Below are positions 55,667-64,000 of a stretch of 64,000 bases of DNA, piece after piece; within the stretch, counting starts at the first letter, position 1; every line of letters starts with the position of its first letter. Source of the stretch: an uncultured Flavobacteriaceae bacterium. Its GTDB lineage: Bacteria; Bacteroidota; Bacteroidia; Flavobacteriales; Flavobacteriaceae. The notes below the pieces were generated by a model. It saw only the letters and a program-made list of their open reading frames with translations. It did no database searches and was not told where the DNA came from. A program made the translations under genes and the position numbers. The stretch spans positions 45,559 to 109,558 of the forward strand of contig CALSOZ010000006.1 of the NCBI GenBank assembly GCA_943788095.1, given 5' to 3'.

Positions 55667-58516
55667 CTATCTTTTAATCACTCTTTTTAGTATATTTTTA
55701 TTCATTTTTAGCATATAAACGCCTGCTTTCAAGTTGTTGGCGTCAATGTTTACTTTCGTGTCATTGACTGTTTGATCTAATACTTTTTGACCTAATAAAT
55801 TAAAAAGTGTGAGAGTATTAATTACCCTTGAAGACTCAATAGTCCACTTAGAAGCTGTTGGGTTTGGATATATACTCACACTATTAATTTCTGTAGAACC
55901 TAACCCTAAAACTTCTGTGACAGTTACCGTACGTGTTACTTCAGTGGCTTCATTGCCAGAGACATCGCTAACATTATAAGTTACGGAGTAAGTACCTACA
56001 ATAGCTGTATCTACTGTATCTCCTCCAACAACAACCGTGAGTGTAGTGTCGTAGTTGTCTGTCGCTGTGGCGCCTTGCTCAGTATACGTTGCTCCAACTT
56101 CAATCGTCTCAATGTCGTTTCCTACCAAAGTGATTTCTGGAGCAGTTGTATCTATAACCAGCGATTTGTTTTCGCCAAGTGAATTTGTGGTTCCAGGACT
56201 CACTAAAGTTAAAGTAGCATTATTTGTAGCTGCATCTAAAATAGTGCCTGAGTTTAATGCAAGTGAGCTCGTATCTACATATTCTAAATCAATAGAGCTG
56301 TGGCCAGCTGCTACTGTATAATTGAAAGTTAATATATTACTGCCTGATCCAGAACTATAGTTTAAAACCGCATCACTGCTTCCGGTCTCTAAAGTTAATG
56401 TTGGAGTTTGTGTTACGTTGACTATTTCACTAAAAGTAACCGTAATTGGTATGACCTCATCTATTGTGTAAGAACCGTCTGTCTTGGTAGAAGTTACATT
56501 ATTTACCGTTGGAGCTACGCTATCAAACGTCCAGTTAAATTGACTAGCAGCAATATTATTGTTGTTATTAGAACTGTCTGTAAAAGTACCTGCGGCAACA
56601 TCTATAGTACAAACTCCCTGCTCAGTTGGAGTAAAGATAACTGTGTAAGTTGTTCCACTTCCAACAAAGGAACTTAAAGTGCCATTACTCACAGTAATAT
56701 CGTTTTCCTCAAAATTAGAAGTTGATAATCCAGTAGTAAAGGTCAAAGTTATCGCAGCAGCATTTGTGGTAAACCCATCCGTTACTCCACTAATATTACT
56801 TGCTATTCCAATAGTGGGCACTTGACCAAGATCCGTAATATTCCAGTTTTTTGTTCCTGTGAGATAAGTTCTTGAGGGAGCATCAATGTATCTACTAGAA
56901 ACAGTAATCGTAATATTTGAATTAATAGCACTGTTATTGGCTTGACTGTAAAGGAAAACATCATAATTTTCTGTAGATAATCCCGCATTAGAAAACATAT
57001 CTATCATATTAGTCACATTCGTTAGGTTCCAAGAATTCCCATTGTGGGCAAGCGGTTGATTAAAAGCAGAAGCATTATAAAACATCGCATACATGGAATT
57101 AACTGCAGCGGTATTCCAAGAGGATATATCTTGATTAAAAGCAGAAGCTTCATTAAACATATAAATCATATTGGTCACATTACTTGTGTCCCAAGTTGAT
57201 ATATTTCCATTAAAAATATCATTAAGCCAAAACATACCGTGCATCGAAGTAACTGCAGATGTATCCCATAAAGATATATCTCCATCAAAAGCAGAATTAT
57301 TCGCAAACATCTGCATCATAGTGGTCACACTAGATGTATCCCATAAAGATATATCTCCATCAAAAGCAGAAGCCCCATTAAACATACTTCTCATAGTAGT
57401 CACATTACTTGTGTCCCAAGTTGATATATTTCCATTAAAAGAAGTAGCATTATTAAACATAAAGCTCATATTAGTAACAGAAGAAGTAATCCAAGTTGAT
57501 ATATTTCCATTAAAAGAACTTCCAGAATTATACGAAATAAACATATATGAAAGATCCACCCCTGCTGTTCTAAGTGTCCAATTATTAAGATCTTGATTAA
57601 AAGAAGTAGCATAACCAAACATATAATGCATATCAGATACATTACTTACATCCCAACCATTAAGATCTCCATTAAAAGCAGTAGCCTGTTTAAACATATT
57701 ATCCATTTCTGTCACATTAGAAGTATCCCAATTACTAAGATCTTGATTAAAAAGAGTAGCCCCCAAAAACATACCACTTGTTCTAGTAACAGCAGAAGTA
57801 ACCCAACTAGAACCACTTGTGTTAATATCTCTATTAAAAGAAGAAGCACCACTAAACATAGAGCCCAAGTCAGTAATATTAGTTGTATCCCATAAAGATA
57901 TATCTCCATTAAAACTTTCAGCATTATAAAACGTCCCCATTAAAGATGTTACATTAGAAACATCCCAATCATTAAAAGTTAAGCCCACTAAACTTGTGCA
58001 GTTTCTAAAAGCATAATTCATTTGAGTTACTAAAGAAAGATCTGGCTCGTCAGTTGCAGGAATGGTTAGATTAGCAGCGTCATAATAAGATTGGTAAAAA
58101 GATTCCCATTTCCCTTCTCCCCATTGTTCTATAGTTCTTAATAGAGTCCTAGAAACATGATTTTTAACATATATTTTCCCTATATCTTTATCTGTGTCAT
58201 TTACAGTAACGCTAATTGTGTAAGTCTCAGTAGAAGCGTAAGTATGGCTTTGCATGGCACCACCAGTATGGGTTGTAGGCGCACTTCCATCTCCCCAGTC
58301 AATAGTAATGTTGGTATAATCTTTTAAAGGCAGTTCAAAAAAGCCAGAAGAAACAGACCAAGTAGAAATAAAGTTGGAAGGGTTTTGAATAGGCGAAGTA
58401 AGAGTTTTTGAGCCAATGTCAAAAGTAGTTCTTTCAAGACCAATGACTTGTTTGGAAATACTTGGATTGAACGCTGACAGACTGACTAGCAAAAAAGCTA
58501 AAATAAAATAGCGCAT
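55667..58516 (-). CDS. BspA-like surface protein (DUF285 repeats) with T9SS sorting domain
   Basis: A 949-residue exported protein. Signal peptide (MRYFILAFLLVSLSAF), a PKD-like domain at about 60-110 (IDWGDGSAPTTHTGG), then some 14 units of a 26-residue DUF285 repeat at about 160-540 (WDTSNVTNMIYMFNEASAFN kind), Ig-like domains (FEENDITVSNGTLSSF; VTFSEIVNVTQTPTLTL), a DUF5011 domain (APEITLVGNDIETIEVGATY) and a T9SS type A domain (SVSIYPNPTASKW, LFNLLGQKVL, LKAGVYMLKM). Such proteins act in adhesion or binding of matrix polymers. Bracketed by direct repeats, so possibly an acquired cargo. Confidence 0.92.
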   Translation of the reverse strand: MRYFILAFLLVSLSAFNPSISKQVIGLERTTFDIGSKTLTSPIQNPSNFISTWSVSSGFFELPLKDYTNITIDWGDGSAPTTHTGGAMQSHTYASTETYTISVTVNDTDKDIGKIYVKNHVSRTLLRTIEQWGEGKWESFYQSYYDAANLTIPATDEPDLSLVTQMNYAFRNCTSLVGLTFNDWDVSNVTSLMGTFYNAESFNGDISLWDTTNITDLGSMFSGASSFNRDINTSGSSWVTSAVTRTSGMFLGATLFNQDLSNWDTSNVTEMDNMFKQATAFNGDLNGWDVSNVSDMHYMFGYATSFNQDLNNWTLRTAGVDLSYMFISYNSGSSFNGNISTWITSSVTNMSFMFNNATSFNGNISTWDTSNVTTMRSMFNGASAFDGDISLWDTSSVTTMMQMFANNSAFDGDISLWDTSAVTSMHGMFWLNDIFNGNISTWDTSNVTNMIYMFNEASAFNQDISSWNTAAVNSMYAMFYNASAFNQPLAHNGNSWNLTNVTNMIDMFSNAGLSTENYDVFLYSQANNSAINSNITITVSSRYIDAPSRTYLTGTKNWNITDLGQVPTIGIASNISGVTDGFTTNAAAITLTFTTGLSTSNFEENDITVSNGTLSSFVGSGTTYTVIFTPTEQGVCTIDVAAGTFTDSSNNNNNIAASQFNWTFDSVAPTVNNVTSTKTDGSYTIDEVIPITVTFSEIVNVTQTPTLTLETGSSDAVLNYSSGSGSNILTFNYTVAAGHSSIDLEYVDTSSLALNSGTILDAATNNATLTLVSPGTTNSLGENKSLVIDTTAPEITLVGNDIETIEVGATYTEQGATATDNYDTTLTVVVGGDTVDTAIVGTYSVTYNVSDVSGNEATEVTRTVTVTEVLGLGSTEINSVSIYPNPTASKWTIESSRVINTLTLFNLLGQKVLDQTVNDTKVNIDANNLKAGVYMLKMNKNILKRVIKR

Positions 58517-58689
58517 ATGTTAAATTGGTTAATGCTACGAATATAGTGAACTATTTACTTAAAAATATTTCACTTTGGGATAGTTATTAAGAATCTAGAA
58601 AATCCACCTAAAACATAGGCATATCTTCTTCCTTTAAATTAACTATTCCTAAATTTTCTACGGAAATGAGTAAACTTAAAAGATACACA

Positions 58690-58717
58690 AAAGCCTTACT
58701 ATTTCTAGTAAGGCTTT
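58690..58717. terminator. 12-bp hairpin, terminator-like, next to a GAGGTCA tail
   Basis: AAAGCCTTACTA-TTTC-TAGTAAGGCTTT, perfect. On the minus strand it directly follows GAGGTCACTT, as a tRNA terminator would. Confidence 0.7.
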
Positions 58718-58797
58718 AAGTGACCTCTACATGTAAAACGTCTAACTTTTTAGAAGATATTCAACATATTTTATCATCTGATTTTTTAAAAAAAAAG

Positions 58798-58831
58798 TAT
58801 TCCCAAAAATAAAAAATTATTCTTGGGAATA
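58798..58831. terminator. 9-bp hairpin, terminator-like
   Basis: TATTCCCAA/TTGGGAATA, perfect, loop of 16 nt. On the minus strand it follows the tRNA-tail fragment 58837-58852. Confidence 0.6.
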
Positions 58832-58836
58832 AAAAG

Positions 58837-58852
58837 TGACCTCGGCAGGATT
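58837..58852 (-). pseudogene. 3'-end fragment of a tRNA gene
   Basis: Minus strand AATCCTGCCGAGGTCA equals the last 16 nt of a tRNA: end of the T-loop (AAT), T-stem (CCTGC), acceptor 3' strand (CGAGGTC) and discriminator A. Upstream sequence has no TTC or the rest of a tRNA. This is the usual scar of an element integrated in a tRNA 3' end. Confidence 0.45.
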
Positions 58853-58890
58853 ACTTTGTGATCCTAGAAAGCTCCGCTTTGAAAATAGCA

Positions 58891-58976
58891 CAAACAGAAA
58901 AACGCTCAAGCAAGCTTGGCGTTTTTCCCTATTGTACTATTTATTCGTGACCCAAACTTATAAAAGTTCGAACTTT
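58891..58976. repeat. Direct repeat flanking BspA-like gene, copy 2
   Basis: 86 bp, second copy of 55471-55557 in the same orientation. Contains the same hairpin (58900-58924) and ends in the 14-bp palindrome AAAGTTCGAACTTT. It lies 200 bp beyond eda and could be the terminator of the uronate operon. Confidence 0.85.
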
Positions 58977-59177
58977 ATGGCAGAACTCAATTTAATTTTT
59001 GAAACTCATTTTAGGTTAAAAATTAACCCACAACTTTATGGGTTGAGGGTTCGCTTATAGACTCTATTGACCTTTATTCAAAACAAAATTTGCAATTTAT
59101 TAAGAAGATAAGGGAGTAAAATCGAACTCTTTTGAAGATGATTTGAATAAACAAAACCAAACATGAACCCTAATCGA

Positions 59178-59846
59178 TTATTTTCGAAAAGAAGATATAA
59201 GTAGCAATGTTTTTTTAGTCTGTTGTTCAATTTTATTATAATCAAAAGAACCATCGGTATGTTTAGCCATGAGTTTTGAGCCCATCCCAACGCAAGTAAC
59301 ACCAGCTTCAAACCAGCTTTTGAGGTTTTCTTCAGTTGGTGATACGCCACCTGTTGGCATGATACTGGTCCATGGTTGGGGTGCTAGCACTCCTTTGACA
59401 AAGCTAGGTCCATAAGTGCTACCGGGAAATAACTTTACAATTTCTGCGCCCATTTCTTCAGCCTTTGCAATCTCCGTTAGTGAGCCACATCCTGGAGACC
59501 AAAGCACTTTTCTGCGGTTGCAAACAATCGCAATGTCTTCTCTGAATACAGGCGTTACTACAAAATTTGCGCCGTTAAGCATATAAGCGGATGCAGCAGC
59601 TGCATCTGTAACCGAGCCTACACCCATAATCATCCCAGGGAGTTCTTTCACGGCATATTTGGTAAGCGCTGTAAATACCTCAAGAGCAAAATCACCACGG
59701 TTGGTAAACTCCATTAAGCGTGCACCGCCGTCATAACAGGCTTTGAGCACCTTTTTAGCTACTGATACATCGCTGTGGAAGAAAAGGGGCACCATGCCGC
59801 TCTCTTTCATCGTTTGTGCTACTTCTATTCTTGTAAACTGTGCCAT
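59178..59846 (-). CDS. eda: KDPG aldolase (2-keto-3-deoxy-6-phosphogluconate aldolase)
   Basis: A 222-residue class I aldolase cleaving KDPG to pyruvate and glyceraldehyde-3-phosphate. The Schiff-base Lys is in AEIVKLFPGSTYGPSFVKG, with GARLMEFTNRGD (Glu of E-x-T-x-R), GVGSVTDAAAASAYMLNGANFVVTP and MPTGGVSPTEENL. Last gene of the uronate operon, 10 bp after kdgK. Confidence 0.96.
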   Translation of the reverse strand: MAQFTRIEVAQTMKESGMVPLFFHSDVSVAKKVLKACYDGGARLMEFTNRGDFALEVFTALTKYAVKELPGMIMGVGSVTDAAAASAYMLNGANFVVTPVFREDIAIVCNRRKVLWSPGCGSLTEIAKAEEMGAEIVKLFPGSTYGPSFVKGVLAPQPWTSIMPTGGVSPTEENLKSWFEAGVTCVGMGSKLMAKHTDGSFDYNKIEQQTKKTLLLISSFRK

Positions 59847-59856
59847 ATCTTTTGTT

Positions 59857-60903
59857 TTATCGGGCTACACGACCTGATGCGTCGCCACCCATGAGTTTTT
59901 CTACTTCTGCAACTGTCACAAGGTTGGCATCGCCTTTTATGGTGTGCTTCAAGCATGATGCTGCCACAGCAAAGTCCAGTGCATGTTGGTCGTTGTCTGG
60001 ATATTTTAGTAGTCCATAAATAAGACCACCCATAAACGAGTCGCCACCACCTACACGGTCTACAATGTCTGTGATTTGATACTGCGTGGAGTCATACATG
60101 GTCTTTCCATCATATAACACCCCAGCCCATGTATTGTGTGATGCCGATATTGAACCGCGAAGGGTTGTTATTACTTTTTTAGCCTTTGGGAACTTCTCCA
60201 TCATTTGCTTGCACACAGACAAAAAAGCTTCTGCTTTTACATCATGACCTTGCGTTTGTACTGTTAAGCCTTCGGGCTTTATGCCAAAGTGCATCTCCGC
60301 ATCTTCTTCATTACCCAATACAATGTCGCAGAAGGAGGTAAGCTCTGTCATGATTTTTTCACGGTGCGCATCGTCGCAATACTTCCAAAGCTTGGCACGG
60401 TAGTTCAAGTCCGTAGAAATCGTAATTCCTTTTTCACTAGCGATCTTCACTGCTTCAAGACAAGCATCTGCTGCAGATTGTGAAATGGCCGGCGTAATCC
60501 CTGTCCAATGGAACCATTCCACGCCCTCAAAGGCTTTGTCCCAATCCACCATTCCGGGCTCAATCTCAGACATGGCCGAATGAGCTCTGTCATATACCAC
60601 TTTACTGCCCCGACTTACAGCACCTGTCTCTAGAAAATAAATCCCCAAACGGTCTCCTCCACGAAGCATAAAATCAGTTTCAACACCACGCTTTCGCATT
60701 TCCATAAGCGCACATTCTCCAATATCGTTTCTAGGAACACGCGTGACATAACGTACAGGAACGCCATAGTTGGCAAGCGATACCGCTACGTTGGACTCGC
60801 CACCACCATAGATGACATCGAAAGAATTGGTTTGAGAGAAACGCAAATATCCAGGGGGCGCTAAGCGCAACATGATTTCACCAAATGTGACTACTTTTTC
60901 CAT
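59857..60903 (-). CDS. kdgK: 2-Keto-3-deoxygluconate kinase
   Basis: A 348-residue PfkB/ribokinase-family kinase phosphorylating KDG to KDPG. N-terminal FGEIMLRLAPPGYLRFSQTN and GGGESNVAVSLANYGV, the ATP-binding and catalytic DRVGGGDSFMGGLIYGLL near the C-terminus (Asp is the base). DLNYRAKLWK and GNEEDAEMHFG are usual for KdgK. Sits between exuT and eda, fixing the substrate by context. Confidence 0.94.
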   Translation of the reverse strand: MEKVVTFGEIMLRLAPPGYLRFSQTNSFDVIYGGGESNVAVSLANYGVPVRYVTRVPRNDIGECALMEMRKRGVETDFMLRGGDRLGIYFLETGAVSRGSKVVYDRAHSAMSEIEPGMVDWDKAFEGVEWFHWTGITPAISQSAADACLEAVKIASEKGITISTDLNYRAKLWKYCDDAHREKIMTELTSFCDIVLGNEEDAEMHFGIKPEGLTVQTQGHDVKAEAFLSVCKQMMEKFPKAKKVITTLRGSISASHNTWAGVLYDGKTMYDSTQYQITDIVDRVGGGDSFMGGLIYGLLKYPDNDQHALDFAVAASCLKHTIKGDANLVTVAEVEKLMGGDASGRVAR

Positions 60904-60940
60904 TTGTTTAATAGTATTTAATTAACAACTTAAATTATAT

Positions 60941-62239
60941 TTAATTGTTTACAGGTTTTAAATTCTCATCTAAAGGAATCATTTTCGGCATTAATGCATG
61001 CACTATACCTAAGACTATGATATATGATGATCCGGCTATAAGAAATGCCCAGAAGTAGCCACTATTACCCGCTGAATCTAAAACCGACCCCAATACCAAG
61101 TCTGCAAGAATACCAGCTATCATGCCAACCATACCACCTATACCAACTACAGAGGCTATTGCCTTTTTAGGGAATACGTCAGAAACTAATGTAAATACAT
61201 TAGCAGACCAAGCCTGATGACCTGCCGCAGCAAGACCTATAAGGAAAACAGCTACCCATTTACTTTCTGTAAAGGCCACAAAACTAACCGGCAGTATAAT
61301 TAATGCACAAATCAATAATGTTCTTTTCCTGGCCTTATTGACGGTCCATCCTTTTCGTATGAAAGCGCCTGAGAGATACCCCCCCCAAACACTTCCAACA
61401 TCTGCCAAAATATAAATAATAAAAAAGGGTAAGGCAATGTTTTTAATGTTCACCCCAAAGGAGTCTGCTAAGAATTTAGCTCCCCAAAAAAGATAAAACC
61501 ACCATACTGCATCTGTAATTTTCGCTATAGAAAAAGCCCAAGTCTGACGTTTGTTAAGAACACTTTTCCATGGGAGTTTTTCTTCATTTTCCACTTCTAA
61601 ATCTTCTTGAATATACGCTAGCTCCTCTTTAGTTACATTTGGATGAACTTCAGGTTTTTTATAGGTTCTAAGCCATAAAACAACCCAAATTGTACTTAAG
61701 ACTCCAGTAATTAAAAATGGAATTTGCCAGTTTTTACCGTTTTCGTGAACAATCCATCCAATTACGAATGGAGCAGCAATAGCCCCAATACTTGTTGCAG
61801 CATTAAAAAGGCCTGTTGCAAAAGCACGATCTTTTTTTGGAAACCATTCAGCAGTAGTTTTTATTGCAGCTGGAAAACTTCCAGCCTCTCCAATTCCTAA
61901 TCCAAATCGTGCAGCAGCAAACCCAATCACACTAAACCCAGGACGCACCAATGCATGTAACATTCCAAAAACACTCCAGATTACAATGGATAATGTATAT
62001 CCTTTTTTAGTCCCTATGCGATCTATAATACCACCCATTGTCAAAAGTCCAATTGCATAGGCTACTTTAAAAGAAATCATAATATTAGCATAATCACTAT
62101 TGGTCCATTCAAACATTTTTTCTAATGTTGGCGCCATCACACCTATAAGACTTCGATCAAAATAGTTGATAGTTGTTGCAAACATCAAAAGTCCTAATAT
62201 TCTATAGCGATAGTTACCTATTTCTTGCTTCTTGTTCAT
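60941..62239 (-). CDS. exuT: Hexuronate MFS transporter
   Basis: A 432-residue major-facilitator permease of the anion:cation symporter/ExuT group with 12 predicted spans. NYRYRILGLLMFATTINYFDRSLIGV is the typical beginning (INYFDR), followed by GGIIDRIGTKKGYTLS and RFGLGIGEAGSFPAAIKTTAEWFPKKDRA. Imports glucuronate or galacturonate at the inner membrane. Six bases separate it from uxaC. Confidence 0.93.
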   Translation of the reverse strand: MNKKQEIGNYRYRILGLLMFATTINYFDRSLIGVMAPTLEKMFEWTNSDYANIMISFKVAYAIGLLTMGGIIDRIGTKKGYTLSIVIWSVFGMLHALVRPGFSVIGFAAARFGLGIGEAGSFPAAIKTTAEWFPKKDRAFATGLFNAATSIGAIAAPFVIGWIVHENGKNWQIPFLITGVLSTIWVVLWLRTYKKPEVHPNVTKEELAYIQEDLEVENEEKLPWKSVLNKRQTWAFSIAKITDAVWWFYLFWGAKFLADSFGVNIKNIALPFFIIYILADVGSVWGGYLSGAFIRKGWTVNKARKRTLLICALIILPVSFVAFTESKWVAVFLIGLAAAGHQAWSANVFTLVSDVFPKKAIASVVGIGGMVGMIAGILADLVLGSVLDSAGNSGYFWAFLIAGSSYIIVLGIVHALMPKMIPLDENLKPVNN

Positions 62240-62245
62240 GAAAAT

Positions 62246-63667
62246 TTATTTGTAATTATTAAATTGAAAATAATTGACGGCATTGTTATAACAGATGTTT
62301 TCGATCATTTTCCCAATAAAAGAAATGTCATTGGGGACCAACCCTTTTCTAATGTCTTCTGCCATCAAATCACACAATATTCTTCTAAAGTATTCGTGCC
62401 TTGGAAAAGACAAAAAGCTTCTACTGTCTGTGAGCATTCCTATAAACTTACTTAGTAATCCCATATTTGAAAGTACATTGAGTTGTTTTTCAATACCGTC
62501 TTTTTGGTCTAAAAACCACCAAGCAGCGCCCCATTGCATTTTACCGGAAACACCTCCGGTATTAAAATTTCCCATCATGGTTGCAAAAACTTCGTTCTGT
62601 GCTGGATTTAAATTGTAGGTAATGGTTTTTGCCAATTGATCTGTACGATCCAAAGCATTTAAAAACTTCGACAATGATTCAATAATTGGATAATCTGCTA
62701 TAGAGTCACAGCCAGCATCAGCACCAACAAGTTCATTTAATCGATCATTATTGTTTCTTATGACTCCTAAATGAAATTGTTGCACCCAACCTTTTTCGTG
62801 ATACTTTTTGCTTAAATGCATTAAAAGACTTGACCTGTATTGTTGTATTTCAAGTTCTGTCAGTTTTACTCCCCTTAGGTTTTTATCAAAAACCGATTGT
62901 ATTTCATCGTCATTAAAATCCACGAAAGAAAAAACACCACTAATTCCGTAATCTGATAGTTTACAGCCATTTTCATGGAAGAAATCTATTCTGTTATCAA
63001 TGGCTTTTAAAAGATTTGAATAATTACTGATAGAGAAATTGACACAATCTTCAAGTTTTCCTAAATAGGTATCAAATTTTTGTTCTCCAATAAAAAACAA
63101 GTTATCCGGTCTGAAGGTGGGGTAAACTTTTGTGAAAAATCTAGCCTTTGCTATTTGTTTATGATATCTTAAGTCATCTGTGGGATCATCTGTTGTGCAG
63201 ATTACTTCAACCTTCATCTGCTCTAACAATTGGGCAGGTGTCTTTGTTTCTAAAACCCTATTCGTTTTTGAATAAATCTCCAAAGCATTATTGGGTTGTA
63301 ATATTTCATCAATATTAAAATAACGCTTCAACTCTAACTGTGTCCAGTGAAATAATGGATTTCTTAAGGTGTTAGGAACTGTTTCTGCCCATTTCATAAA
63401 CTTTTTTTCTTTAGAAGCATCTCCGGAAATAAAGTTTTCTTCAACTCCATTGGCACGCATTCCCCGCCATTTATAATGATCTTCACTCAACCAAGCATTG
63501 GTTATGTTATTTACTGGTTTGTTTTCTGCAATTTGTTGAGCCGACAAATGATTGTGATAATCTATGATAGGCAAATCTTTTGCATATTCATGATACAGCA
63601 CTTCTGCCTCCTGGGAGTTTAAGAGAAAATTGTCTGTTATAAAGTTTTTTGAATTTATTTGGCTCAT
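62246..63667 (-). CDS. uxaC: Glucuronate isomerase
   Basis: A 473-residue uronate isomerase (amidohydrolase fold) turning D-glucuronate to fructuronate and D-galacturonate to tagaturonate. Metal/substrate motifs: [18 protein letters not shown] (HxH type), [48 protein letters not shown]. Intact, normal length. Overlaps uxuA by 4 bp (ATGA), so the two are translationally coupled. Confidence 0.96.
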   Translation of the reverse strand: MSQINSKNFITDNFLLNSQEAEVLYHEYAKDLPIIDYHNHLSAQQIAENKPVNNITNAWLSEDHYKWRGMRANGVEENFISGDASKEKKFMKWAETVPNTLRNPLFHWTQLELKRYFNIDEILQPNNALEIYSKTNRVLETKTPAQLLEQMKVEVICTTDDPTDDLRYHKQIAKARFFTKVYPTFRPDNLFFIGEQKFDTYLGKLEDCVNFSISNYSNLLKAIDNRIDFFHENGCKLSDYGISGVFSFVDFNDDEIQSVFDKNLRGVKLTELEIQQYRSSLLMHLSKKYHEKGWVQQFHLGVIRNNNDRLNELVGADAGCDSIADYPIIESLSKFLNALDRTDQLAKTITYNLNPAQNEVFATMMGNFNTGGVSGKMQWGAAWWFLDQKDGIEKQLNVLSNMGLLSKFIGMLTDSRSFLSFPRHEYFRRILCDLMAEDIRKGLVPNDISFIGKMIENICYNNAVNYFQFNNYK

Positions 63668-64000
63668 AAGTTCAAACTGGTTTTAATTCCTAATTCCAAA
63701 CCTCTAAGCTCTGCTAAACCTCTTAACCTTCCAATCCCTGAATATCCCGGATTGGTTTTTTTATGCAAATCATCTAACATTTGGTGGCCATGATCCGGAC
63801 GCATGGGGATTTTCGTATCTTTTCTACCTGTTTCTAAACGTCTTTTTTGTTCCGTCAATACTTCCTTTATTACAGCATACATATCTACATCACCTTCAAG
63901 GTGATTGGCTTCATAAAAATTACCTTGTTCATCCCGCTTTGTGCTTCTTAAGTGCAAAAAGTGAACACGGTCTGCAAATCGTTTTAAAATTTGTATCAAG
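63664..64000 (-). CDS. uxuA: Mannonate dehydratase, C-terminal part
   Basis: The last 112 residues of UxuA, which dehydrates D-mannonate to KDG. Visible: [29 protein letters not shown] and [12 protein letters not shown] (metal/substrate-binding His), [20 protein letters not shown]. The gene continues past the right edge; the tracked start is internal. First visible gene of the uronate operon; the fructuronate reductase UxuB that should link it to UxaC is not in the window. Confidence 0.95.
   Translation of the reverse strand, partial: LIQILKRFADRVHFLHLRSTKRDEQGNFYEANHLEGDVDMYAVIKEVLTEQKRRLETGRKDTKIPMRPDHGHQMLDDLHKKTNPGYSGIGRLRGLAELRGLELGIKTSLNL

Larger units (their letters stand above)
58517..59177. 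other. Intergenic region with hairpins and tRNA tail remnants
   Basis: 660 bp without a supported gene; the tracked ORF 58836-59060 reads through a repeat and a hairpin. It holds two strong hairpins, two tRNA 3'-end-like fragments and the second direct repeat, entered separately. Confidence 0.7.

Noticed and set aside
56800-58000. Periodic 78-bp-like DNA repeats resembling a CRISPR or tandem array
   Set aside because: They are the codon-level repeats of the DUF285 (WDTSNVT...MF) units inside one open reading frame, too divergent and too closely spaced for CRISPR repeats with spacers.
58836-59060. 74-residue + strand ORF in the track
   Set aside because: It runs through the tRNA remnant, the terminator hairpin and the second direct repeat; no start signal and no protein-like composition.

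Overview
The window reads as a chromosomal segment of a member of the Flavobacteriaceae (Bacteroidota). Grounds: -7 promoter boxes of the TAnnTTTG type, several secreted proteins with type IX (Por) C-terminal sorting domains, DUF4296/DUF4271/YraN/TerB genes in arrangements usual for this family, an S16 protein with an acidic Ala/Glu tail, a DnaE with an N-terminal proofreading domain, and A+T-rich DNA. All assignments come from reading the sequence; no search was run.

Layout. 0-3.6 kb: end of a flavin oxidoreductase, a LacI regulator, a two-gene cell-surface pair whose second gene is out of frame by one CA repeat unit, and a gene-poor stretch. 3.6-20 kb: metG, LD-carboxypeptidase, ABM protein, yraN, TlpA-like protein, mfd, terB-like, tesB, DUF456, an M1 peptidase and a DUF1501/DUF1800 pair. 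20.4-26.4 kb: tRNA-Asp, DUF58, trxA, dnaE. 26.8-31.2 kb: an accessory island (below). 31.6-52.7 kb: rpsP-rimM-trmN6, an acyl-CoA dehydrogenase, a leftward redox/Fe-S operon (trmB, lysE-like, ATL, mrp, nifU, ferredoxin reductase, ferredoxin), a PhoR/PhoB-like pair, a T9SS protein, tyrS, pyrC and a mannosyl-transferase operon, DUF4271-hemD, and a broken Na+/Ca2+ exchanger. 53-59 kb: galE, then a second accessory stretch with a divergent pair of small DNA-binding-type proteins, a BspA-like T9SS surface protein between two ~86-bp direct repeats, and tRNA 3'-end remnants. 59.2-64 kb: a leftward hexuronate catabolic operon (uxuA-uxaC-exuT-kdgK-eda), which would convert glucuronate/galacturonate to pyruvate and glyceraldehyde-3-phosphate together with a UxuB outside the window.

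Main finding. The 26.8-31.2 kb island has the anatomy of an integron cassette array, but its recombinase is not a recognisable IntI. A tyrosine recombinase gene (all catalytic residues visible, with an extra N-terminal domain) is followed by promoter-poor cassettes (lipoproteins, a protease fragment, a parDE toxin-antitoxin pair). Cassette ends carry attC-like repeats with R''-L''...L'-R' arms. The first 10 nt of cassette 1 are the exact reverse complement of the 5' arm of its own trailing repeat, and the same is true of cassette 3, as expected for circular cassettes opened at G^TT. A ~0.4-kb element with terminal inverted repeats lies in the same position of two different repeat sites, with a 4-bp CCGT duplication visible around one copy. 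The integrase frame is interrupted four times.

Data quality. Reading frames are broken in many genes, some of them normally essential (dnaE at least nine times; M1 peptidase, acyl-CoA dehydrogenase, DUF1800, phosphoesterase, integrase), while mfd, metG and tyrS are intact. Clustered consensus indels are the simplest explanation. Broken genes are entered as pseudogenes over their full reconstructed span with that caveat.
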